Shown: positions 1 through 11,912 of the stretch, in pieces
Position numbering within the stretch: the first letter of the stretch is position 1
Layout of the letters: every line of letters begins with the position of its first letter
NCBI GenBank assembly: GCA_019671005.1
Contig: CM033715.1
Coordinates: forward strand, 9,920,001 to 9,984,000
Length of the DNA stretch: 64,000 nucleotides
Reading direction: 5' to 3'
Source of the DNA: Hibiscus mutabilis
Taxonomy: Eukaryota; Streptophyta; Magnoliopsida; Malvales; Malvaceae
Program-made: the position numbers and the translations under genes
The notes under the pieces: model-generated
The model's database searches: none
Seen by the model: the letters and a program-made list of their open reading frames with translations, nothing else
Told to the model about the DNA's origin: nothing

Positions 1-762
1 CATATAGACCCTTGTTTGCTTGTTCTTCATGGGAAAAACATGGTTAGATAGCGTTTTTAACGCAATTTATACACACTTTAGGATGTCTTATACGTGCCAA
101 TCTTTACACCACTTTCAAGAGATGTTTCAGTACTACGACGTGAAAGTTCAAAAATACGAAATAATATCTCCCAACACCCCGTAATTTCACCTAAACATGT
201 CTATCGAAGCTTGTTTTAACAACAAGATTGAACCAAACTCGCGTTGTACCAAACGTGCCTTGTTAGTAGGCGCGAGTTCTTTTTACTGAATATTTAAAAT
301 ACGCCAACGGATAAGATACGCCATATCAGATAAAATTCGTGTCCTTTGAAATACGAGTTTTAAATTTGCGCCTAGTAGAACGCAAGTCAGACCAAATGTG
401 AAATATTTTTCCAAATAATTTCAATAAAGAGATATTTCTCCAATTTTTTCCTCAAAAGAAATATTCAACTAATTTAGCCTAGCACAGAAGACATGGAAAT
501 ACTACAACCCCGATTCTAGGGCATAGCCACGAAGTTTTAGGAAATGGTAAATTGTTAATGGTGGCCTGAAAACTGGCAATATGACAGTCTACGGTTTAGC
601 TTATTATCCAAGACATTGCCTAGCCTAGCTTTTCCGGTGAAATTGGGAACGATATTAAATTTGTGCCTCGGGGGAGGAGCCCCTCACACCATACAAACGG
701 CGACGTCCCTAACCGTTAATATTAAGATTCAGGGTAGGGAGGGGTGGAGAGTGTATGTATAG
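1..762. other. Intergenic DNA, no gene recognised
   Basis: No open frame with recognisable protein similarity was seen. Several short GC-containing words recur (GCGAGTT, ACGCAAGT), which may be the worn end of a repeat, but I could not define ends or a family. Confidence 0.4.
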
Positions 763-1620
763 CTCAAGTATAGGGATGACAACCGATCAAACTTTATAAC
801 GTTTAAATCTAATTCAATTAACAATCGAACCTTAAAAAAATTTAAGTTCGATCTAATAATATATTTAAAATTTAAATCTAAATTTAAAAGTCTAAATTTA
901 ATTATTTTTTCTTTTTTTAAAATAACAAGTCAAACAAATATCTTTAAATAAAAATAACAAATAATTTTCATCAAACGAATCAAAGTGATTAAGGGTGAAG
1001 AACTACCTTTTTAAAATATGAAATTCTGAATTTGGAGAAGATAGATATCCAATTACGATTCACGATGTCGATTCCTAAATCGCAACGATAACCCTCTAAC
1101 CTCTACGTAATTCACCTAGTTGAAACGAGTATATAAAATTCTCTAAACTATTTAAAGATTTTTTTAAAAAAACATTAATGACCGCTAAATCTCTCATACC
1201 TTTATATAGCTTTTGTAACCTTAATTCAACTTATATTAAGATTTTAATAAATATCAATATATATATAATTCTGATTTAACTTTAATTGAGATTTCAATAT
1301 ATATATATATATATAATCCCAGTTATTTTATTATATATTTATATTAATATACATAATCATAATTCAACTTAATTAGGATTTTAATATATATCTATATTTT
1401 TTAAATTTAAGAGTTTTAAATATTTTTATTCGGATTCATATATGGATCGTACTCGGAACTAATATGGATTCGGATCGGATCATGACAATATCCATATCTG
1501 ATCCACCTCCTATTAGGACTCTGACCTTTTTCCGGATTTGGATTTAAAATTTTTTCGATCGGCTTTGGATCAAATTTTTTTTCTTCGAATTCAGATTATA
1601 TTACCATCCCTACTCAAGTA
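763..1620. mobile_element. hAT-type non-autonomous element (MITE), copy 1
   Basis: The element proper is 771-1612 (842 bp). It is flanked by a perfect 8-bp direct repeat CTCAAGTA (763-770 and 1613-1620). Its ends are inverted: TAGGGATGAC on the left, and TAGGGATGGT reading in from the right. An 8-bp target duplication with a TAGGGATG end is the known signature of plant hAT elements. The inside is AT-rich with GATCC/GGATT words and no transposase frame, so it would depend on an enzyme supplied elsewhere. Confidence 0.85.
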
Positions 1621-3168
1621 ATCATATTCAAGGTTTAAATTTTTCACTATTTTGGTTCGAATTAGTTCTGGATTTGGTTTGTTTTAAATTTAAATAATCT
1701 CCTTTTTTTCTCACATCAAATTAAATAATTTCAAGTTTAAATCATTTGTGTTTATCTAATTGGGTCATAAAGTTAATTTTTAGATTCAAAATAATACATA
1801 AATTTAATTTTACGGTTCAAATTGACGTAAATAAATCATTTATCATAAATTCTAATTTAATTCAAAGAGAAAAGTTTGATACTAATTTGAAACAAAAGAA
1901 ATTAAAATAATTAATCGGATTAAATAAGTCCAAGGACCAACTAGTATCTTAAAATCGAGTTTAAAAGCATAATTTAATGAAAAGAAATAGATATCAAATT
2001 ACAAAACAAATTCAAATAGTGAAATATATAGGAGTATTAAGTTTTCAGTGAAAGAAGGATTGAAGGGTGGAAGTGGAGGCAACTGTAGGTGTTGATATGA
2101 GACGTCAGGTGGTTACTGGTTGGAACTTGAGAATCAAATGCATGTCATGCATTGTACATCAACTAAATGCATTCCTTCCTCTCAATAATGTCCAAATCTG
2201 CCAAACTCTTTTTTACTTTTCTTCTTTCATTTTTGGGTTGGTATAAAGTGCTGTTAAAAAATACATAAGTTCTAAAATTTATTTAAAAATTAAAATATTA
2301 TATTTTTTGATAATATTTTATGTTAAATTTTATATATTTTTAGACAAGTATCAATACTTACAAAATAAGTATCGATACTTGTCAAAAACACAAAAAAATT
2401 AACTTAAAATGTTATTAAAAAATTTAACATTTTTAATTTTTGAACAAATATCAAAACTTACCGTCTTTTAGCCGCACATAAACTTATTGTACATTAAACT
2501 CACTTTTATCTTTTCGTGCTAAAGAAAGACGAAAACACAAATTTTATTTTTCCTTTTACTTTTAAACATTTATATTTTACTTCAACTTAAAATTTTAACT
2601 CCGTCACTATTTATAATCGCGCTATAAAACCAGATACTCATCTTTATTGAACCAAAAGTATTAAAGTAAAGTCTTATTAAGAAATGTAAACTTATCTTTT
2701 TGCCTTTACAAAAAACGAGATCATCATCATCACCTCAACCTCAATCAATTGAACATAAACATAACATACTTTACCGTTCCGAGTTTGAAGCAATTATACA
2801 TTTTTTTTAATATAACCGAGATTTGAGTCGCAAAGTCGGTTTACATGGAACAAAAATTTTATGTCTCTTTAAAAAAAAAATCAATTTTTTGGGTACCTAC
2901 AACACCAGAATCAGGACAGGGGTCGGCCATAAAATTACCCAACAATTTTGATACTCGGTATTTTGAGTACCAGTATCTCTTTAAAATAATATTCGATTTT
3001 TAGGTACCCGTAACATCCGAACCGGGACACAGGCCAGCCATAGAATTATCCGACGGTCTGAGTAACCAGTACTTCGAGTACCCAAATATCTGGTATTTTG
3101 GATAACCGAATATTCGGGTACTCGGATTTGAACACCCTTACTTTTCGATGTCTCTTTCTACATCCTAA

Positions 3169-3199
<31 letters not shown>

Positions 3200-3400
3200 T
3201 TTAAATCATAACCCTATATTTAAATTATAAACCCTAAAAATACACATTATCCATACTTTCCTAAATTATAATCTTAAACCCTAACTTTAAACCTAATTTC
3301 TTAGTGACAACATAAATAAGAGCACTAAAAGGAGATAAATTTTTTTATTCGTTTACATAATATACGAAAACCACATGGTTATTGACAAAACAAAATTTTT
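1621..3400. other. Intergenic AT-rich DNA with a (TA)n tract
   Basis: No gene was recognised. A (TA)n microsatellite occupies about 3175-3199. The stretch 2880-3140 has repeated GGTACC/ACTCGG words, which may be an old repeat with no definable ends. Confidence 0.4.
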
Positions 3401-3533
3401 GTCAACAATCTCTAGGTCAAATGGTTAAAGCCTCAGTTGATATACTCTTCTTATCTTTAAATTGTAGATTCAAAACCTATTAAGAGTAAATTTCTCCAGC
3501 TACATCCTCTAAGTATGAATTTTGTTAAAAAAA
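3401..3533 (+). mobile_element. tRNA-derived SINE-like retroposon, copy 1
   Basis: The left part contains TAGGTCAAATGG (like the pol III A box of tRNA genes). About 50 bases on is GATTCAAAACCT (like the B box GGTTCGANNCC). The unit ends in an A-rich tail near 3525. The copy at 8822-8947 has the same order of words, from GTCAACAAT at the start to GTTAAAAAAA at the end, which supports a dispersed SINE family. I could not settle the target duplication for this copy. Confidence 0.55.
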
Positions 3534-6504
3534 TTAAAAAATTTCATTAAATAACCAATTGAATTATAGTAAAATAACAAAAACATAATATTCCATCCTA
3601 AAAAACAACTCCATCTTCCAAATAAATCAATGAATCTATACGTGGCACGAAGTTTTAGAAAATCAATACATTCAATACAAGTTGTAACTTATATATACAT
3701 ACATTGGTAACACGTAGCACTGATTTACAACGTGATGGCATGTGCTTGATATTTATGAAACCCGGTTTTAGGTGCATTAGGATCCTCTCATGTCATCATC
3801 TATTTACAAAGCCTGGGTTTCAAACAAAGTTTCGAGTTTCCGGTTTTTCTTCCTTTCTCATTTATTAAATATTTTTTCTTTTGTTTTAAAAATAAATGCA
3901 TAACCAACAACTCGTTGGTGTAATAGAATAAAATACAATATTTTGTAAGCATAAAATCATGATTTAAATTTGAATGTTGTGAGCTGAATAACTAGACTGA
4001 GACTTAAGTAGGTCACCTCGTAACGAAATTTTATAGTACTTTATTCGTATTAATTAACTAATAACAAAAGCGGAAACTAAAAAGGAGAAAATGTGGAAAA
4101 ACAAGAGCTTCGTAGCCAATGCCCAATGGGAATCCTCTTATGGAAGGAAAAGGAAAATGAGTGCACATAGAAATCGTAGGGCACATTGGTTGCATCAAAT
4201 GGTGGAAAGGTAGGGCATGGAGTTTGGATATCCTCCTTACAATCAATACCCCAACAAGAGACAGAACAGTAACCGATGAAGACAGCTCCATGCCTATAAT
4301 TATGTTTTTTATTTATTTATTTAATAACATCTCTTAAAAACCTTTATAATGGACACCCATTTTACATCGGATCTCCTCAAATATTTCATTGCCTCCTCCT
4401 CCTCACCCATCTCTCTCACTTCTATTATTATTTAGAAGAAAAGAAAATGAAAGATAAGGTGGGACGAAATCGACCATTTATTTTATATTTTTATAAAGAA
4501 TTTCGAAATCAAAGACTATAGCCTGCCCCCAAGTTGCTACAATAACAATAATATGTTTGTTCAATTAAATGAAAAAGATTTTTAATTAAATATATTTGTA
4601 CTCTGAAACGGGGATGGACCGAAGGACTGGAGGAGGCGGTTGTCCCCTTAAAAATTTGAAATTCGTATGTGATTTATATTTTTTATAAATTTTCCATGTA
4701 CTTTTTATTAAAATTATATTTTCACCCCCTAATTTTATAAGTTCGTCCATTTAGAATTTTATAGGTTTGCTTCTAATATAAAATCTTATGTCCGTCTCTA
4801 CTCTGAAATCATATGAATTTGAATAAGTTTAACTTGACCCAGAGAAACAATTACAATTAATTTTGGAGTATATCCCTATGGCTTAGCCATAAGCTCAGAA
4901 TTTTGTTAACCATTGAATCTCACTGGACCACATTGGCATAGAGCAGCAATGCAGCTTCTTAAAACGTCTCATTCGGTCTTGTGGGAATGTCATTTTCAAC
5001 CCCTCCAATTGCACCGCAACTACAATTTCTTTTTCCCGCTCTAAATACGGTTTCGATCAATTTTTAAATTCGATTCATATAATCGTCCTTAACGGATAAT
5101 ATCCAACAAAATCTGATTTACGTACACTAACATTAACATTTATATGTTCAACATGATCCCGAATGTGTTAGTTTGAAAACACAAGCTCGAAATTTATATC
5201 ATGTTATTTTTGTATAATATCTGAAATTATCGGATATAAATTTAATGGGAGGGACTATTAAAGGGTGGTTTTCTGTTGAAAATGATCAAAATAAGGTAAA
5301 GTGATGGAAGAAATGGGATAGAGAAGGAGAGGCTGCATTTGCCCTTTGTTGTGGGGCATAAGGTCATGTAAATGTGATAAATAAATAAAAGTTTTTTTTT
5401 GGAGAGAGGGGCCATTTCTTTTTTAGTGATAATGAAAGTAGCCTTCATCCTCTCTGGCCTTGTTCCCATCAGTTCTGAGTATCATATCTACTACCACCAC
5501 TATAATTTAATTAAAATGTGATCTAATATAGTATAAATATTATAATATGATACAAAAAATGATTATAGAAATATATGGAAATTTACATAGATATCTGAAT
5601 ATAAATATAAATTTTACATAAATATACAATAATCTAAACAAATCTTAAAAAATTATTTGATTTAAAAAACCCAGTGTAGTTGGTCTATTTAACAAATGAA
5701 TATAAATCCTCTAATATTTTGGTGTTTTACTTGTATTCATATTAAAAATTAAATTTAGAGTTTAAAGTTAAAGTTTATAATTAAAAAATAAGTTTAGAAT
5801 TTAAGGTTAAAATTTATGGTTAAAATTTAAAGATCTAAGATTATCTTCGACAAACCAACAAAAATAAAATTTTAGTATCACTTTTTTTTTTCTGAAACCT
5901 TAGATTTGTGGTTTCGAACTTTCGACAACACCTTTTTGTAAATCCTCACAATCACTTTCATTAGCATAAATAAAACCTATATTAATTAAGTCTTAAGATT
6001 TTTTTGACGTAACAGACAATGACTGACTCCCCAACCTTTTATCGACAAGCCATGTTTTCAGTCATGTTCTCGCCGTTAAAATCAACCTTGAATCCAACCA
6101 CCTTATGAATTTCTTCATTTTGGTCCTACACTATTTCAATTCTTTAAAAATCATTTTTTTAAAATTTAAATTAATAGTTTTCCGAATTTAATTTATTTAT
6201 TTAATCATTTTAAAAACTATTTGGGCCTATAGTTTTTTGGTAAAATGACAAAAGATGCCACTAACGTTTGCATGTTTTGTCATTTGGTACCATATTCTTT
6301 TTTTAGAGCAAACAACCCCAAACGTTTTAATTTGGTCCAAATATGTCCCTATTGGATGAAAACTGCTAGCCAGCTGACGATCAACAACTGGTTCTGACTG
6401 GACTTACCACGCGTTAAGATCAGCTGACGTGGCATGATAGTCAGCCGTTGATTGTCAGCATGATAGTCAACCACGTGTCACCATAAAGAAGGGTATAACA
6501 AAAT
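3534..6504. other. Intergenic AT-rich DNA, no gene recognised
   Basis: Short frames at 4058-4291 and 5242-5469 (minus strand) show no domain and lie in low-complexity sequence. The stretch 6240-6500 has repeated CAGCTGACG and CACGTG words, and CACGTG is a G-box core, but no gene follows it closely. Confidence 0.4.
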
Positions 6505-6655
6505 ATTTTGACCAAAAAAATTACTTTAGGTACTTACTTTGACAAAAAAAATATTTTAAGTACTTATTTTGACAAAAAAATATACTTTAGACACTTAGTT
6601 TAACTAAAAAGTATACTTTAAGTACTTATTTTGACCAAAAAATATTTTAGATACT
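6505..6655. repeat. Minisatellite, about 31-bp unit, five copies
   Basis: Five imperfect head-to-tail units can be read, each built around TTTTGACAAAAAAATA followed by CTTTAAGTACTTA. Unit length varies from about 28 to 32 bases. Confidence 0.6.
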
Positions 6656-7139
6656 AAAACGAAAAAAATTAATATACTTTAACTACTAATATGATATATA
6701 GAAGCCTTTATAATAAAACCTTAGTAGATAAAACTCTAGGATCTTGCACGTCAATTTTGGATCAAACATAAAATAAAGTAAAAAAAAAAACTAGTAAGAC
6801 AACACAGAATTTAAATGGAGCCCTCATTTTGGTGTATCCGGTCAAATTTTTCTATCATAAAAACATTTGGACACGTGTAACTAATTTTCCTAAAGTGGCT
6901 AATGATTTTTAGTTTAGAATTACATAATTTTAGTCATTAAGATAAAAACATTAAAACGGCGTTCTCTTTCTTTTCCTTTTTAAGATTTTACAGTACTTTT
7001 CCTTTCTTACAGAAAAAACAGAGAAAAGAAGCCGTTTTATCCGTGCAGCGGACAATCCCACGTGGTTGTCATGTCAGTGGGCCCTACTGCCACGGCCTCT
7101 GCTATTGGATACATTCGATGGACCCTATTTTTTAACTCT

Positions 7140-7845
7140 AATTATATAAAATATGTTTTTAATAAAAATAAATACTTAAATTATAATTTTAAGTTATCGG
7201 CTATTTAAAAAATTATTCAATAAAAATGTGACATGTATCATATTTTTTATTATTATTTAATAAAATTAAAAAGAATATTATACTTTAAAAAATTTAAAAT
7301 TTTCAAAAAAAAGTCTCAAATTCTTAATATCCAAAACTACAAATTTTCAAATTGCCGCTATTGCCGTCGTCGCCAGACACAACCACTGCTATCGTCGAAG
7401 GCAGTCGCCTATTTCTCCAACCACCCATCATCGGTAACTAACATGAGGCGTACCAATTGGACGGTGAACGTGAATGGTTGTATTCAAACGACATCCGATT
7501 GACAAACGTACCGATAATTTCAGGCGATGAGTTGTCGGGAAAAATAGGCTGTGGTTTCCAGCGACGATATTAATGGTGTTCGGCGATAGCAACGGCGACG
7601 ATTTGAAGAATTTATGGTTCTGGGTATCAAGGATTTAGGTTTTTTTTGGGATTTTGAAAATTTTGAATTTTTTGAAATTATATTTTAAATTTTTTAATAT
7701 AATAAAAAACTACATGTCATGTTCTTATTGGTTAACGGTGTATTTTAAACAGTCAGACACTTAAAATTTTAAAAATTGAAACTTTAAGCACCTAAAGTTA
7801 AAAAATATATAGTTTAGACATTTATTTTTCATTTAAGCCTATAAT
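7140..7845. mobile_element. Foldback (long inverted repeat) element
   Basis: The two halves are imperfectly inverted. Left-half words such as GACATGTATCAT and TTTAAAATTTTCAAAA recur inverted in the right half, around a GC-richer core with repeated GCCGTCG/CGGCGA words. The right end (GCTTAAATGAAAAATAA, read inward) resembles the start of the element near 49345. A 12-kDa-sized open frame in the core has no recognisable domain. The boundaries are approximate and no target duplication was found. Confidence 0.45.
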
Positions 7846-8821
7846 TTTCTTACTCCGACTTTTTTCTTTCATTTCTATATTTTCAAAATATATTCAAAAA
7901 TTCAATTAAAAATATACTCAAAAATTGTTTTTTTACTTTTATAATTAATTATTGTATTAATATATTTAAAACACCATGTTTACAGTTTGATCTTTATATT
8001 TTTTTATAATAAAGCCGACATCTCTCGAACGTAAACACATGTTACAATGAAAGAAAAAAAAGTTCCATAATCCCCCAAAAATCAGCAAACAAAAGCAAGC
8101 ACGGATACAATCTTGTGGAACGGATATAAACAGAAAAAAATACAAAAAAAGCAACATTAATAAAGCTCCAAAGAAAATGACATGGAGAACCGAAGCATGA
8201 AAGAGTCACTTTTTTTTTTATTCTTCAACTGCATGATAAATCGAGGACACCAAAGCATAAAAACATAAGAGATGAAAGAAAAATCATCTAGTGTTTATGT
8301 TCAAGATATGAATATCACCGATAACAGATAAAAATAAAAAAAGAATCGGAATTAAAAGTCATAACTAATAGTTTTTAGCCGCTGAAAAGAAAGAGCTTTA
8401 TCCACTGTCGTAAAAATAAAAGACTTGGGCGCAAGTAAAATTTAATAAGAACACACCAGAAAACAAAAAATAAAGAGAAAAATAATAAAGGAGGAATAGG
8501 TTCATCAAAGACGCTTGTATTTACGCATCTTTTCACCAATAAAGGCCCGGACACAGACCAAAGATACTGAAGAGGGATCCCAAAAAACAGACCATATTAT
8601 TTATTTTCACTATACTTTATCAGAACAGCTTGTTTATATTATGCTATTTATCTATGTATTTGTTGAGGTTGGAGATTTTGTTTCTATATTTTAAAATTAC
8701 ACCCTCAACCGAGTTATTTTTCGTTACAATTTCACCAATGTGGTATAGTGATGATTTCCCTTATACGCCGTGACATATGTTTTTATTGTCAGTAAACACA
8801 CACTTTATTAATTTATTTTTT
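7846..8821. other. Intergenic DNA, no gene recognised
   Basis: A-rich sequence with many AAAAAG runs (8040-8520), possibly worn retroposon material. No frame shows a domain. Confidence 0.35.
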
Positions 8822-8947
8822 GTCAACAATATATACACCATATGGTTAAAGCTCTTAATTGATATGCTTTCCTCATCTTAGGTTGTGGGTTTAAGACGCA
8901 CTAGGAGCAAAATTTCCCTTCTCTTAAGTAGAAATTGTTAAAAAAAA
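8822..8947 (+). mobile_element. tRNA-derived SINE-like retroposon, copy 2
   Basis: It shares the layout of copy 1. GTCAACAAT starts it, ATATGGTTAAAG is in the A-box position, and GGGTTTAAGACGC is in the B-box position. GAAATTGTTAAAAAAAA closes it. A TATTTTT word precedes the unit and recurs just after the A tail (near 8949), consistent with a 7-bp target duplication. It carries no protein. Confidence 0.55.
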
Positions 8948-8949
8948 GT

Positions 8950-9380
8950 ATTTTTAGGGCTGGGCGTTAACTCGGTCAAGCTGAGTAAAAAAAAAATCGA
9001 GTTTGCAAGTCATTTTTTATGATTTAAACTTTATTTAAAATTTTATGAAATTTGAGTCGAGTTTTCGAGTTTTTGTACAAATTTAATTGTAATTATTTAT
9101 AATGTTTTAATACATATTGATTCTAATTTAAATGACTTTATATATTCATATACAATATAAAAATATATATTTCTTCATATTTTCACGTGTGATATACATA
9201 ATATATCATGTAGAATTGACAGATTCAACTCAAACTTAAAAATTAATCAAATAATTACTAAAAATTTTGAATTGTTCGAATTTTCATTTTATATTCAAAC
9301 TTTAATTGATTTTTTTGAGTCGAGTTTATAAAATTACGAGTTGAGTCAAAACAAGTCGGTTATTTTCCCTTCGAGTATTT
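8950..9380. other. Worn repeat, possibly hAT-related
   Basis: It begins TAGGGCTGGGCG and is rich in GAGTCGAGTTT words, like the interiors of the hAT elements near 20385 and 41418. A matching right end was not found. The retroposon at 9397 may have separated it from its other end. Confidence 0.25.
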
Positions 9381-10022
9381 AAGTTCCAACGTGTTTTAAT
9401 ATACCATATAGACTTAAGTTAAAACTTTTTTTTTAGGTTTTTTCTTTACCAAGCGCCGAAGGCACTTTGTTTATTTTGCCGGTGGCCAGTTTTAATACTG
9501 GTTGTCGACCACTGGGTTTATTATTTTTATATTATTTTTATTTTTTAATAAAAATTTATGTTCTTGTTATACGTGTTTTCTCTGCCTTTGTAGCACATTT
9601 TTTTATATTTTGTAGTTTGTTTCATATGTCGTTTTAGCATGATTTTAGTATACCTTAGCATTTTGATTCTGTTGATGGTCCTAGAAAGATAGATCCCCAC
9701 TCAGTTGATAGTTATTTGCTGATATAATCAAACCTGGGTAGCAGAGCAATCTACCTAATAGTTTGGTTCGCTCACCACTCCTTTCCACCCGTAAAGTGTC
9801 TCGTTTGGATAGAGACAAAGAGATTCAAAAAGACTTATGAATTTTTCGGTACGTTAATATCTATGAAAGTATTTACTTTTCTTTGCACCTTTAGGTTTTG
9901 TATGAGATTTTGATGGACTAATCCCTATTATTCTCATTTCTGGACGCGTTGTAATTGAGATATTTTCATAATTATTAATAAAAATTCAGTTGTCATTGTC
10001 AAAAAAAAGTTCCAACGTGTTT
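9381..10022 (+). mobile_element. Short poly-A retroposon (LINE 3' end or SINE-like), copy A
   Basis: The insertion is 9397-10006. It is flanked by a 16-bp direct repeat AAGTTCCAACGTGTTT (9381-9396 and 10007-10022) and ends in an A run. This is the mark of target-primed reverse transcription. Internal words (GGTTCGCTCACCACTCC; TTCAGTTGTCATTGTC before the tail) recur in the copy at 59381-60034. No coding frame of note was seen, so it is either a 5'-truncated LINE 3' UTR or a long SINE. Confidence 0.8.
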
Positions 10023-11600
10023 AAACATGTATTGTTCTCCAATTTATAGATGAAATGAAATATACCTAATTTAAATATATTAAAAAATTAACACAATAAA
10101 ATTAATTAATAGACCTAGTGATTAAAAATGTTTATATTACCTTATTTTTTTATAGGAATATAAAACCTCTAAATTTAATAAAAAAAAACACAATAAACTA
10201 TTGAACCACAATATTAATTTCTAACTTTTAGGTAAAGTACCAAATCCCAAAATTTGTCAAATTTCATGAGCTCAAGGCATATTTTGACTAATATCAATTA
10301 AATATTAATGCAATGTAAAATATTGTTTTAACTAATTTTAGCAAATAAGGAATTCTGCGGAGAGATCAGCCTAAAATTCTGATGCAGTTGTTAGGGCAAC
10401 ATGAGATCTTGAATTATAATAAATTATCCAGGACATTTGGACCATACATTTTTTAAAATATTATTTTTCTCTCTATAGATGTGTACGTCTTAAGTTCCAA
10501 ATGTGATTGATACATATCATCTCTTATGGATCATACCTACTACCTAGTCCATTGTGTGTCATGCATTTTGAAATATGAAAAAGTTTTCTATGCTAAATTA
10601 AATCTTATGATTTTACTAATATCATTTATATTAATATGATTTTTATTAAATAAAAAGATTTTATATTTTCAAGATAAATGCGCGAATTTAAACTCATATA
10701 AAATAAAAAAAATATTAATAGTTTTAATAACTAAACCAATTAGTGAATCTCAATAAATATTGACGATTTTAATAACTAATTATTTTACAATCTTATAATC
10801 AAACTACACTTTGCATTGAAGGAAAATTGTAATCATGAGGTTAATAATCCAGTTGGTGAGAATAAGTTTTTTTTTTAATTCTCGTTTCTTATTATTTTTT
10901 GTTTCAAATTATTCAAAATTCAAATTGAGTTACAAATGTAATTGAAAATAAACAATTAATACTAAAGATTAATAACACAAAATGGAGTGTCAAAATTAAT
11001 ATAAAGTTAAAATACAGTGATAACTCTTTTGATTTTGATGAATCTAGATAGATTTAGGCAATTCGAGCATCTTTCGGTGAAACGAACACTGAGTTCATGT
11101 TCATGAAGTCAAATAGGAGATTTAGCTACAATCCTGTGGTCAATTAATATTTAATATAAATTTCATGGGTCAAATTAAAAATAAACTCTTTCGACTAGCG
11201 TAACACATCATTATACTAGTGAGATTTAATGACTCAATAACCAAAATATTATAGCTCAATAACATAAGTGATCGAAATATAACTTCTTCAAATCTATGAC
11301 CAAAATCAAACAACCCAAAAACATAAGGGTTGCCATTGTTAAAATTACAAAATACCCCTCCTAAAAGAATTCTAGGAATGATGTTATTCCATAAAAAAAA
11401 AAAAACAAGTCAGTAGCTGTGGCCAGCTTCTCTTAATAATTCATTGTTAAACAAGTTTATTTCCCCTTATGAACGAATAAAGCCCAAGCCCTTTTCGATT
11501 TTTTTTTTGTTTTAGTATTAAAAAAAATTAAATTTTAAGTTGTATTTTTAAATTTTGTAATCAAAATTTTAATTTACTTTTTCAGCGCAAGATATAAACA
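10023..11600. other. Intergenic DNA upstream of the bHLH gene
   Basis: AT-rich. The stretch near 10600-10760 resembles one near 47620-47700 (AATTTAAACTCAT, AAACCAATT), which suggests a small repeat. No gene was recognised. Confidence 0.35.
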
Positions 11601-11627
11601 GCAAAACAACAGAAAGTTTCTATTCTT

Positions 11628-11635
11628 TATAAATA
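11628..11635 (+). promoter_or_regulatory. TATA box of the bHLH gene
   Basis: A TATAAATA octamer is followed by a CT-rich leader (11640-11700), as is usual downstream of plant core promoters. It lies 278 bases before the chosen start codon, so the 5' leader would be roughly 250 bases. Confidence 0.6.
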
Positions 11636-11763
11636 CATCACTCTATCTCTCCCTCTTCGCCCTTAGAAACACTTTATCCCCCTTATCTTCTTTCTTCCCC
11701 AAAGTACCCAAAAATCCACCAAAAAGTTACAAGAATAATAAAAAGATCACATAAGCTTGTATC

Positions 11764-11814
11764 ATGTATGGTTATATGGTACTATCCCTCACAATGAACT
11801 CGTGTTACGCATGA
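11764..11814 (+). other. Upstream ORF in the bHLH 5' leader (16 codons)
   Basis: An ATG at 11764 opens a 16-codon frame (MYGYMVLSLTMNSCYA) closed by TGA at 11812-11814. The stop overlaps the next ATG (11811) in an ATGA arrangement. That second ATG is in frame with the bHLH protein and would add 34 residues. Whether either is translated cannot be told from sequence. Upstream ORFs often lower translation of plant regulators. Confidence 0.4.
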
Positions 11815-11912
11815 AGTCAGATACCAAACCTGCCCGAACTGGTTCATTTACTACAATTTTGTTGTTTTGTTTTGGGGTTTTCTTTTCTTTTGTGTTTTTG
11901 AGTGTCCGAGAC

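Noticed and set aside
4058..5469. Minus-strand frames of 75-77 codons
   Set aside because: They have no domain, and their composition follows the local AT-rich sequence; frames of this length are expected by chance.
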